NCBI GenBank assembly: GCA_029747585.1
Contig: JAPEVF010000806.1
Span: 1 to 20,209, forward strand
Direction: 5' to 3'
Length of the DNA: 20,209 nucleotides
DNA from: Pleurotus djamor
Taxonomy: Eukaryota; Basidiomycota; Agaricomycetes; Agaricales; Pleurotaceae
Of the stretch, positions 1 to 8,135 are shown one piece after another; position 1 is the first letter of the stretch; each line of letters begins with the position of its first letter. Made by a program: the position numbers and the translations under genes. The notes beneath the pieces are model-generated. The model did not search any database and had not been told where the DNA came from. It saw only the letters and a program-made list of their open reading frames with translations.

Positions 1-1066
1 CGTTGCCGGATGTGGGGCTTGCGAATATTGATGATGAACATCCTGTTGCTGGAGGAGGAGGAGGTGGTGGTGGTGGGTATGGAGGAGCTGGTACGGGCAT
101 GAGTGAAGTTGGTGGTGGATTGGGAGGAGGAGGGAATAGGATGTCCCTGAGTAGTTCGGGGCATCTAAGTGGTGGCGGTGGTGGGATGGGAATGAATGGG
201 GAGATGAGAGAGTTTGGGGATGATGGGATGGGCGGGCGGTTGGCTGGCTCGACGATTGGTGCAGGCGTCGTTACGCCGTTTATGCTTTCGCGGCCGTCTC
301 AACCGAACGCGAATGCGTCGTCGTATTCGGTGAGTCCTTATTCCTTTTCTCTCTCTTTCTTACTATACTGACTCGACTCGTGTGTTATGTTTTTTCTCCG
401 TAGAATTTACCTCCTGGCGCTGCTCCTTCCGCTGGTGGTGGTGGACTGAGTGTGCCGGTTGGAGGGTATTATCCCTCGGAGAAACAGAGGATGGCGGCGC
501 ATTATGCGCAACAACAACAACCTCCATCATCACAACGTCTACCGAATCCCTACGACCTCAATTCCTCCCCATCACAAGCGGGACCTCCAGGTGTTTACCC
601 ACCACAGCCGTATCCTTCACCACCTCATACCGCTACCACTGGTTATGGAAGTTCCTCGTCGCCACCACCCCCTGGATCACCCACGTCGACGTCACACTCG
701 CATTCGATGTATCCACAGTCGCATTCGACGAGTACGGGTCCTTCGGCGTTCGTTGGGGGGTTTGTACCTCAGGGTCAGACGCAATCGCAGGCGGGGTATG
801 AGAGTAGTGAGAGCCATTATGGGACTACGACGAATACGAATACGAGTGCGGATGGGAAGAGGTATGGACCGAGACTTGGTGTTGCGAACCCTGATGAAGG
901 TGAAGCATCGGCCAGTAATGTGTTGGTGCATCGGGATGGTGGACGCGTCAAGGCGGCGGAGGCTGAGGCTGAGAGGAGGGAGATGGAAGAGGTGGATGAG
1001 ATACCGCCGACTTATGAGAGTGTTGCTGGCGGTGGTGGTGGTGGTCGATCTGACACTCAGAGTTAA
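1..1066 (+). CDS. C-terminal part of a Gly/Ser/Pro-rich protein ending in a PPxY motif (5' end outside window)
   Basis: Two exons are visible: <1-329 (codons begin at position 3) and 404-1066, separated by a 74-nt intron (donor GTGAGT at 330, acceptor CGTAG ending at 403). The phase is 0 on both sides, so the frame continues cleanly to a TAA at 1064-1066. About 329 residues are visible: poly-Gly and Gly-Met stretches, then a Pro/Ser/Gln/Tyr-rich segment, a Thr/Asn-rich patch, a charged helix-like AEAEAERREMEEVDE, and the ending IPPTYESVAGGGGGG. IPPTYESV contains a PPxY motif, the classical ligand of WW domains in Rsp5/NEDD4 ubiquitin ligases. No transmembrane segment lies in the visible part. 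By analogy with fungal cell-wall or plasma-membrane proteins with long low-complexity tails, this may be a cytoplasmic tail, but that is inference. I do not recognise the family. Confidence 0.75.
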
Positions 1067-2676
1067 AATTTAAAACTTAATGTACATCCTTACTTGTTTT
1101 TTATTGTAATCGTGTTGTTGTTTACGCATCGACGAACTTGAGCTTGTTACGCGCCATCTTTGGGAGTTGGAATTGCCAATTGGATTTTGAAACTAAAAGT
1201 ACTTGGACAACAAAATTCGAATTGAGGGCTCGTTGAACGTTGAACATTGAGTACTTGTGGTTTCGTATGCATGAGGCTTGGACGAATCTTCGTACTGCAG
1301 TTGCTAAGGCACTGAAGCTCTGAAGGCCTGAGTACTTAGTCCTGTCGCTCGTGGGCCGTTTTGAGACTCCTAACTCCCTAGCGCCGTTTAGGAGACTCGC
1401 CAGCTCGAAGTTCCTCATCTTGCTCTTGCGAAGTCACTCTTACTCTGCTCGCTTGAATTACTTGGTACATGACCAAAGACAGCAATACAACGGAGACGGG
1501 GTCGAGCATCAGAGCATCAGGACGCAGCGCTCAGAATCATACACACGTATATATCATGAAGTCCATATATGTCGGTGATTTTCTCCTAAGTAATCCTGAT
1601 TCCTACACACACACTCTCTCTCCATCTCCGTCATCCTCTCCCTCGTCAACGTTCAACCCCAGCCCTCAGCTACCAGCAGCAACCGAGATAACGGTTAACA
1701 CGGGGTGAGGACAGCGTGTTATCAGGCCACACGCTTGATTTCCGTACACCTGGTGTTTGGGGGGAGGATATGACGTGGAAGTGTGGTGGAGGAGTGGATG
1801 GTAATGGAAGAAGAAGGTAGAGGGGCCATCCCATGATGAGTGCGGAGGATTGGACTGAGAATGTGGTGTTTTGCCAAAGGTTTTGGGTTGGTGGGGTGTC
1901 TTGGAAGTCCGAAGGAGGAATATTGTCGGCGCTGGGGAACAGTTTGAGCGCGATCTCCATCTCCTGTTTACTGCCAAACTCCAAAATGAGCAGAATGACG
2001 GAGAGTTGGGGTTAATTTGAGTTCAACGTTCACGTTCAGGCATCAAAGGTCACCGCATATGCATTATGTGTTACGCATATAGAGTACTCTACATGGATGT
2101 GAGCCATTGAAGGAGAAGAATGCCACGAAAATGGAATTCACTTTGAGCCGTCGTGTTTCTGACGAACAAGTCGTTCGACCGGGGAACTGGGGAGGATGTA
2201 CGGTAGCGAATTCGGACAGACGTGCAAGGAAGTCTGCGTGACCTGAGCGGACGCACTTGGCGTAGGATTCACTGTCAATGACGGTGAATTTGAAGAAGGA
2301 AGAATCGTTGAGCGTATGATAAGACCGACCGAAAAAAACGAAACATACCATAAGTTAAGTTATATAACAATCCTACGCCAAATCCCTTGTCTCCCTGTCC
2401 CTAGATGCACCATGCTGGATCTTCCAGCTTCAGCGACCGAATCACACCAATACCTTCCATCGGTGAAAGGATCGATGGAATTGGAAATTTCGATGGGGCC
2501 ATGTGGGTCTCCGTGGGTAGGTGGCTTTCGAGATGGGGGTTTACAGAGGAAACTTCAAAACTGTGAGTCATGAGTCATGAGAACGCGAAGAGGATTACTT
2601 TTATTTACCTCACATCATAGGCACCCTGTACGGCTGAGTGGGGAAATTGGGATTGGGATTCCAGCGGCTGAAGTGG
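1067..2676. other. Intergenic stretch with no supported gene; CT-rich tract and weak coding-like relics
   Basis: No open frame here has both a convincing start and an identifiable product. 1603-1640 is a CA/CT-rich microsatellite-like pyrimidine tract of the kind seen in fungal promoters. On the minus strand, 2423-2525 and 2064-2320 read as short open segments whose composition resembles protein (for example VRSGHADFLARLSEF around 2210-2250), but I could not join them into a gene or recognise a family. A polyadenylation-like AATAAA on the minus strand near 2603-2608 lies just downstream of the F-box gene stop at 2677. The rest looks like ordinary spacer and UTR. Confidence 0.4.
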
Positions 2677-3600
2677 TCATTCGTGCACGTAAATTCGTTC
2701 TTTGATGCAGTATTCAGGACANTGATCAAGGAAGTTCTCCACCGCAGCCGCCTCAAGCCGCAACGCCGTGGGTAATCGAGGCAACGGTGATATCCTATCG
2801 TGGTCGACTGCACGTACTTCAATGCANGCAATCGAAATCATCTNTATGTTCACAGTATTCTGGGGTTTGACGGAACCTATGACGTGACGGAAGACCTCGA
2901 GTGGTAGCCGAACCCAGACCTTTTGCGGAGAGATGGTTGACCATAAAGCGTCGAAAACAGGTGTGAGATATCGTGGAGGGTCAAACAAAAATGGTCCACA
3001 GTCAACAGTGAGTTCGTCGATGTTAGATAGCTTCGCNATGATGGATGATGTGNTGGGATATCCCGGTTGGACGAATGGAGCGATAGCCGTAGCTTGAATT
3101 CCCGTAGGTCGGTTCGGCGTAGTCGNACTTTTACGGCTGAATGCGTTGAGCAGATNTTTCAANNCGAGTCTTCGAGGCAATCCCTTGGNAAATGATTCAC
3201 TGCCGTTCAAAGATGGGNGTCTATCTTGCGCGGCGACAGNNGAGTAATCCGCTAGGACCTCTCGAAGGCACTTCTCCACCACTATCAGGTCAGAGNTCAT
3301 GATGTGTAACCTCCGAACGCGGCGCGCATTCAAAGGTGAACTAGAATCCGATAAAAGACATTTTNGTGTNCATTGCTGACAAAAGGATGAATCAATAACG
3401 TACTTCACTAACGACGCAGCTTTCCTTATCATTTGACCTCTATCATCCCCAGACCACGACAGGTGAATGTCTGCGAACAGCCGGTTCATACAGTGCTCAT
3501 GAAGGGACTTATTCATGACGATGAACTTGGGGAGCTCGTCCCTTTCCATGCANAAGATTATCTCGAGCCATATTTCGTCAGGAAGNTGAGTCGAAGGCAT
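2677..3600 (-). CDS. F-box-like protein, single exon, about 307 aa, many ambiguous bases
   Basis: The frame is open from an ATG at 3598-3600 to a TGA at 2677-2679. The frame extends further upstream, but that ATG is its first true ATG. The start reads LPDEIWLEII followed by RDELPKFIVMNKSLHEHCM, the usual form of an N-terminal F-box in agaricomycetes (residues about 5-45), which binds Skp1 in SCF ubiquitin ligases. The rest (LSNIDELTVDCGPFLF, PQKVWVRLPLEVFRH) resembles the variable substrate-binding part of such proteins, without a clear LRR register. Eighteen N bases fall inside the frame and none breaks it, so each probably replaces one base. About 170 bp around its start recur at 5165-5345. 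The substrate is unknown. At about 307 aa it is short for this family, but it looks complete. Confidence 0.65.
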   Translation of the reverse strand: MPSTXLPDEIWLEIIXCMERDELPKFIVMNKSLHEHCMNRLFADIHLSWSGDDRGQMIRKAASLVKYVIDSSFCQQXTXKCLLSDSSSPLNARRVRRLHIMXSDLIVVEKCLREVLADYXXVAAQDRXPSLNGSESFXKGLPRRLXLKXLLNAFSRKSXTTPNRPTGIQATAIAPFVQPGYPXTSSIXAKLSNIDELTVDCGPFLFDPPRYLTPVFDALWSTISPQKVWVRLPLEVFRHVIGSVKPQNTVNIXMISIXCIEVRAVDHDRISPLPRLPTALRLEAAAVENFLDXCPEYCIKERIYVHE

Positions 3601-3912
3601 GGTGAGATTGTAAAAGTGTGGNNAGACAAGAAAGCGTTGGGGCCGTGTGAAGGCATCAAACGAACGCGATGAATGACCGTTGAGTAGACCCCTAAATGAC
3701 AGGGAGCTCACAGGGATTTAGGAGACAGAGANNAGCANGGACATATCGTGGANGACGACCGTCGATGAGTNNTNTGNNNGANTTCGAGTTNCGANCNGNT
3801 CGCGAAGATTGAGAAGCGNGATCGACACCCANCTNATTTANTTGAATTCTTTTGGCGGTCATGTCTGAGGTCTCTGGCGGCGAGCATGTTCAATGAGTTN
3901 AAAGTTANNNAN
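2722..3912. other. Dense cluster of ambiguous bases (about 44 N)
   Basis: N bases occur singly or in runs of two or three across the F-box gene and its upstream region, densest at 3732-3841. Inside the coding part they keep the frame, so they look like unresolved substitutions, not gaps. Elsewhere the window has only isolated N bases. The pattern suggests two diverged alleles or near-identical copies merged into one consensus. Confidence 0.7.
3555..3715 (-). repeat. F-box start region, copy 1 of a dispersed duplication (copy 2 at 5165-5345)
   Basis: Copy 1 covers the first codons of the F-box gene and about 110 bp upstream. It shares with copy 2 the coding signature LPD-IWLEII and, upstream, the block ATTTAGGGGTCT and a following block ending in GTTCGTTTG. 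Both copies run on the minus strand, in the same order and with similar spacing. The similarity is partial, so the duplication is old or under little constraint. Confidence 0.6.
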
Positions 3913-4036
3913 GGAGGTCACATCACTTGATGGTGGTGCACCCGGGCACATCAGGGGTTTCAATACACATTCGCGCTGCCTCCTACAATTCTTGGAGCTT
4001 GAACGCATGAACGTTTGAACCCTCATCTGCGTGGCA

Positions 4037-4914
4037 TTATCCCTTCCAAGGGGTTGCCTGTTGACGAATAATCTCGGTGCATAACACCTGATAAACCCGC
4101 ATCCTCATCATCTCCTCGCTATCCCTCTCAGAATCATACGGGATACCCCAGAGATACAAAATCGTCAGCAAGAAGGATCGCCTTGCGCGGGGGTGGTGGA
4201 GGATGTAGGTGGGGTATTTGAGTAAAAGGTCGGGGAAGGGTTCTCCCTTTGTTGACGAATCTGACACGGTGTAGGTTGGGGAGGAGGGGTCGAGTGGGGT
4301 GATTTTGGAGAGGATGTCGGAATGGGAGAGATCGCGGGATACGAGTTTCGGTGGGGAAGGAGGAGGAGGAGCTTGATAATGATGATGAACTTGATGGGTG
4401 TTGACGTTGGCGCGAGACTCGGGGTTGACGTTGAGTTTGGGCTGGAGGAGTGGGCGATGAGCCCAAGTGTAACTGACATTAGAAGAGCGACATACCTTCG
4501 GATTCACCCCGGAACATTTGCACTTGTGGTTGTTGTTTCCTTGAATTAGTATCGCATCCTTCATGTCTCTCATGTCTGCTTTGAGAATTCCTAGTAGTGA
4601 GAGGATCTCCTGTTGTTGGCGTTCGACAATCTGCAGACGATGCGTATCTGTTAGGATAGGGGTTACACGAGAGACAGATGAATACGACGGTTCGTTCCTT
4701 TCAGAATTAGATGGTACGTACGAGCGTGCGGCTGGTAGACCGCGGTATCTTCACTAAATCGCCTCTCGACGTCGGCGTCGGCGTCGATACCTAGCTCCTG
4801 TTTAGGTATTACCGTTCCACTATCAACACTGCCTTTCTCGTTACTCTCCGAGTCTGTGGCGTTCTTCGGTCCATGCGTTAACAAGGAGAGAAATCGAAGC
4901 ATTCGATCTTTGAA
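4037..4914 (-). CDS. Unrecognised protein, 3' exons; likely joined to an F-box-like 5' exon
   Basis: Exon 4722-4914 (from an acceptor CCTAAAAAG) reads FKDRMLRFLSLLTHGPKNA. It ends in phase 1 at donor GTACGTACC and joins across a 74-nt intron (4648-4721, acceptor CTAACAG) to exon 4037-4647, giving VERQQQEILSLLGILKADMR and a TGA stop at 4037-4039. A further small intron is possible around 4427-4486: a 54-nt version starts with GTATGT and keeps the frame. The middle is Pro/Ser/His-rich; the C-terminus (LLTILYLWGIPYDS, MRMRVYQVLCTEIIRQQ) looks structured and is the most gene-like part. ILSLLGILKADMRDMKDAI could form a short coiled coil. If the 5' exon at 5006-5261 is not used, translation could start at ATG 4900-4902. 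I do not recognise the family. Confidence 0.5.
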
Positions 4915-5005
4915 CTTTTTAGGGGAGAATGTGCGGTTGTGATTGAGTACCAAGGGAGTACGAAGAGTGAGTTCAAAGAGTTCAAAGAACGGTGTGAATT
5001 CTCAC

Positions 5006-5261
5006 CATGTTCAATTGTTTATTAGAGGACGAGACGAGGATAAGTCGGATTGGAGGAGGTCTTTGGGTGGATCGGACGAGGGTGATTGTGATTGTGATGG
5101 GAGGAAGAAACGCAAGACTCATAGAGTATAATGCCGTTTCAAAGCATCGCACAAATTTCAAAATGAGGTTACCCCCTTGCTCTTTACTCAGGTCGTCCCT
5201 CCGCAACCAACAAAGCGATTATCTCAAGCCATATTCCGTCAGGGAGGCGGTTCGGGGGCAT
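5006..5261 (-). pseudogene. F-box-like 5' exon broken by a 4-nt insertion
   Basis: ATG at 5259-5261 opens MPPNRLPDGIWLEIIALL, very close to the start of the gene at 2677-3600, then the frame hits a stop within a few codons. Four nucleotides later in register the reading resumes as RRDDLSK and runs on to FVRCFETALYSMSLAF and PPITITITLV, the typical second half of an agaricomycete F-box. Around 5204-5211 the plus strand reads CAACCAACAA, so a 4-nt tandem duplication explains the shift. Leaving those four bases out, the exon has 252 nt and ends in phase 0 at ATG|GTGAGA (5006), matching the phase of the next exon at 4914 across a 91-nt intron (4915-5005). The piece is therefore probably the start of the gene continuing to 4037. 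It may be a real inactivating mutation or a sequencing error. Confidence 0.5.
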
Positions 5262-5345
5262 AGTGGGGACGAAGAGGCGTAGCGTAGACAAACGAACACA
5301 ATGAACGAACTGCTCATTGGGCAGACCCCTAAATTATTGGGATCT
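5165..5345 (-). repeat. F-box start region, copy 2 of the dispersed duplication
   Basis: This matches 3555-3715 in order and strand: an upstream block with ATTTAGGGGTCT, a stretch ending GTTCGTTTG, then ATG and LPD-IWLEII. On the other side the similarity stops at about 5345-5355, exactly where the reductase coding homology begins to fail. This places the duplication boundary at the truncation point of the neighbouring gene. Confidence 0.6.
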
Positions 5346-5354
5346 CCTGGAAGG

Positions 5355-6205
5355 TTATAGAGGTACGCAAGATCAGGGAACTTGTCACGTAGTTGCGACA
5401 CCAAGTACGAAAACGGCGGTTTTGGATCTTCCATACGCATCTCCTGAGCGGTCGACCAAGGACTGAATCGAATCGCCGTTCTATCCTGTCCAATTTCCTT
5501 CGTCACAGCCTCCAAGATCTCCAGAGCGAATTTTGAACGACCTTCGATGCTTCTACCGTAGTCATCGGTGCGTTTGTTCGTGACGTCTTGGATGAACTGG
5601 TCGATGAGCATGCCGTTAGCACCGTGGATCTCTACACCATCGAAACCACCGCGGTTAACGGCGTTAGAGGCGGCGGTGGCAAAGATTTGAACGTATTCCT
5701 TGATCTCAGGGATGGTAAGAGGTCGGGGGGCTGGGTCNAGGTTGGGTACTGAGAGGAATATCGGATGCGGAGATATAAGGCAGCCCTTGAGCTGCAAGGA
5801 GTGCGGGTATGGCTGGTCGACCGATAGCCACGATTTGAGCGTAAATAAATGACCCCTTGGCATGAACGGCGTCAGTGACCTAGAAAACTACGTTAGGACA
5901 TTGGTGACTATATTAAGGATGCCATGACAAACCTCTTTCCATGCCGCGATTTGTTCGTCGGACCAAAGACCTGGAAGATTAGGAATTCCACCGGCTTGGG
6001 GTGCAATGGCTATCCCCTCCGTGATGAGGAGAGTTCCAGGGGTACTTCCGCGCTGCTGGTAGTAATCCTTGACGATTGGGAGGAGGGGGACGTTAGCGTC
6101 GCTTGCTCGTAGCCTGGTCATTGGTGCAAGCACGATTCGGTGCTTCAGAGCCAGCCGACCGACTTTGGTAGGTTGGAAGAGTTTTATCGCAGAGGGGGTA
6201 GACAT
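5355..6205 (-). pseudogene. Old Yellow Enzyme family (NADH:flavin oxidoreductase), truncated at the C-terminal end
   Basis: Exon 1 is 5933-6205 (ATG at 6203-6205, KVGRLALKHRIVLAPMTRLR); a 53-nt intron (5880-5932) leads to exon 2, which starts VTDAVHAKGSF. The fold signature is clear: APMTR, LLITEG, LTIPEIKEY, GFDGVEIHGAN and NKRTDDYGRSIEGRSKF. The family binds FMN in a TIM barrel and reduces activated alkenes with NAD(P)H. The frame appears to shift at 5738, but simply ignoring the N there joins IPLSTQP to DPAPRPLTIPEI. Homology ends at LRDKFPDLAYL (residue about 264); family members have roughly 370-400 residues, so the last barrel strands and the FMN phosphate site are missing. The frame then runs through unrelated sequence to a stop at 5219. 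Two active-site positions also differ: HGANGM where Tyr follows Gly in classical members, and QIV where QLW is usual. It is probably a non-functional remnant, but a short expressed chimera cannot be excluded. Confidence 0.75.
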
Positions 6206-6825
6206 CGTTGTTCTTCGAAGGGATGTTGGTTGTATGATAGAACGACATCGCTGGGTGGATTAAATACGGGTAAGAAATGATTACTCTGGAATTTTTCCGT
6301 CAACGTTCAGAAGATGATAAATATGCGAGAGCGGAAACTGACCAAGCTCAGGGTGTAAAGCCAATCAAATGAGCCATGACGTGAACGAGTTGACACAACC
6401 ACTGCTGACGAGCGGAGTTGTGTTTACGACTGTCATTCGGTAATGGGAGCGCAGATCACTCTTGACAGCGTATTCGAGGACGCATCATGCTCTGAGCTGT
6501 ACTGGGCTCTCGGTTCCAGAAAACTTCGCCATGATTATCTCCCCGCGCCCAACTTCCGAGCCTTGGAAGTGTAATGGAAGAAAGCTTGGATGAAATGATG
6601 TCCTACGACGGGTGGTTCAGAGCAATTGCAGTCCCAATGGACCGGCATTCAATGCCAGGTTTCGGAAAGTAGCCGTGGTTAGGTTTTGGATAATGTCTCG
6701 CATAGGGATAGTGGGGTATCTTGAAGGAGTTCTGGCAATAATACGGTGATACAAGGAAGCTAAACTAGAATACATACACTGATACAGCCATGTCTCCCGT
6801 GCACCACCCAAACCGCGATCAAAGC
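6206..6825. other. Intergenic: upstream of the reductase, downstream of the CSTF-like gene
   Basis: No gene is supported. A TATA-like TATTTAAT (minus strand, within 6258-6270) lies about 55-65 bp upstream of the reductase ATG. A CCAAT (about 6361-6366, plus orientation) and a nearby TGACGTGA (CRE-like, about 6377-6385) lie some 160-180 bp upstream of it. These would form a reasonable minus-strand promoter, but the assignment rests on short motifs only. The part from about 6620 to 6825 is the expected 3' UTR of the CSTF-like gene. Confidence 0.35.
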
Positions 6826-7753
6826 TCAGCCGGTCGGCAGACCAAGCGTCGCTCTCTATGAAGGAGAGGTGTGAGTTACGACACGATAAAGAGAGAAGGA
6901 TGAACGAACCAATTGATTAAAGCTTGCCCTCTCATTCGGCGGCAGCCTACTCAACTGCTCAGGCGTCATGGAGACAACACGCATGATCATAGCCTTCTGG
7001 TCATCAGGTATCGCAGCCATGATGGCCTCAAGACCAGGAATCGCAGGAGTTGGAGCAGAGGCTGGCTGCGAAGGAGGGTGGGAGTACGTTGGTGGTGGTG
7101 CACCGTACGGCGGGTGGTTGCTGTAAGCACTTGGTGGAGGGTATCCCGATGGAGGTCCACCGTTACCAAGTCCTGGAATCGACGAGCCTCCTGACGGTGC
7201 ACCGTATCCCGAGTACGAGGGTCCCGCTGGTTGGTGCATGGAAGATGGTCCGCCAGGAGGGTATGCCGCCGGGGGGGTTGAATATGTATGGGCTGGTGGG
7301 TATGCCGGCGTCGGCGCGTGCGGAGGGTGGCCTGCCGTACGGCGGCTGAGCTGGCGGGGGGGATATNGGGCGCAACAGTAGGAGCAGCTACCGCCGCAGG
7401 AGCCGCAGAGGCTGCACTATAGTCTGCTAACGTTTTCTGGAAAGCATGAGCAAAGATCCCACCAAGAAAAAAACACGAATGGGCGTACATGGAAAACATC
7501 AAAGTTAATGACATTCATATTGACCATTAGCGTGATCAGCGCATAGGCAATTGGAGGTTGTTGGTTGAGAATTTGCTTCGCGGCGGCGGGTCCTGCTTTC
7601 TAGCAAGGAATTAGGTCATTCCAGAAAAGACAGCAGCATGAAGAGGATCCCGATCAGCGTCGTGAAGAGTCAAAAGAGAGAAGCAGAGATCACCTTGAGC
7701 TGAAGGAGAAGCTCTAGCAATTGTCCTGTTGCGAGTTGATTCTGGTCGGCCAT
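6826..7753 (-). CDS. CSTF2/Rna15-like protein: hinge and C-terminal domain, no RRM (about 242 aa)
   Basis: Four exons on the minus strand: 7694-7753, 7489-7599, 6910-7436 and 6826-6855; introns 94, 52 and 54 nt. Exons 1-2 give MADQNQLATGQLLELLLQLK and AKQILNQQPPIAYALITLM, the hinge that in CstF-64/Rna15 binds CstF-77/Rna14. Exon 3 is a Pro/Gly/Tyr/Ala-rich linker, then IPDDQKAMIMRVVSMTPEQL and LPPNERASF. The last exon supplies RATLGLPTG and TGA, completing the small helical C-terminal domain that contacts Pcf11 and Sub1/PC4-type partners. Conserved family roles are pre-mRNA cleavage and polyadenylation in the nucleus. The start is well placed: a CT-rich leader lies directly upstream, and no RRM-coding sequence is visible. 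The frame breaks at N 7367, and exon 3 is one base short of a multiple of three, so that N probably stands for two bases. Confidence 0.8.
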
Positions 7754-8135
7754 GTCGCAGCGAACTGGACGGGAGGAGGACAAGAGCAGGCCCTATTTGG
7801 CCATGTTAGGCTGCGCCGTCAACCCGCTTGAAGTCTTGAAGATCACGGGTGTCGTGGCCTAGGGGAAGCAGGGTAGCAGGGGAGCGAACATATTCGTCCT
7901 CGTTGTTCCTGAGAGACTCCTCGTTCGTAATGGTATGTATCTATTAGCATGAAGAGTAGTATCTCATATACTCTATCCACGTGTGAAGGGAATATTAGGT
8001 AAATATGGATGTTCAGGTCATTAGTTTCGTCGACATCGAACCCAGTGGATTGCTCATACTTGAGCAACGGAACAGGTCTGTCGAAGTAATTCTAAGCGGC
8101 CTTGGAAACATCACAATTACGGGCCTCATACTGAA
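7754..8135. other. Intergenic between the CSTF-like gene and the F-box gene
   Basis: This is promoter and leader of the CSTF-like gene (a pyrimidine-rich minus-strand stretch next to its ATG) plus the 3' UTR of the F-box gene ending at 8136. A 74-codon open frame at 7843-8067 on the minus strand has no recognisable content and I treat it as chance. I see no RNA gene or repeat. Confidence 0.4.

Noticed and set aside
450..1073. Arg/His-rich alternative plus-strand frame over the end of the first gene, and the minus-strand frame at 692-931
   Set aside because: Shadow frames of the low-complexity Pro/Ser coding sequence; the frame ending in PPTYESV continues cleanly across the intron from the upstream exon.
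1670..1984. Overlapping minus-strand open frames of about 100 codons
   Set aside because: Two frames are open at once, neither has a recognisable domain or splice context, and composition follows the CT/CCA-rich DNA. Probably chance.
6617..6811. Minus-strand open frame of 64 codons after the CSTF-like stop
   Set aside because: Lies in the expected 3' UTR, with no recognisable content.
7843..8067. Minus-strand open frame of 74 codons upstream of the CSTF-like gene
   Set aside because: No ATG context, domain or homologue that I recognise; it lies in promoter sequence.
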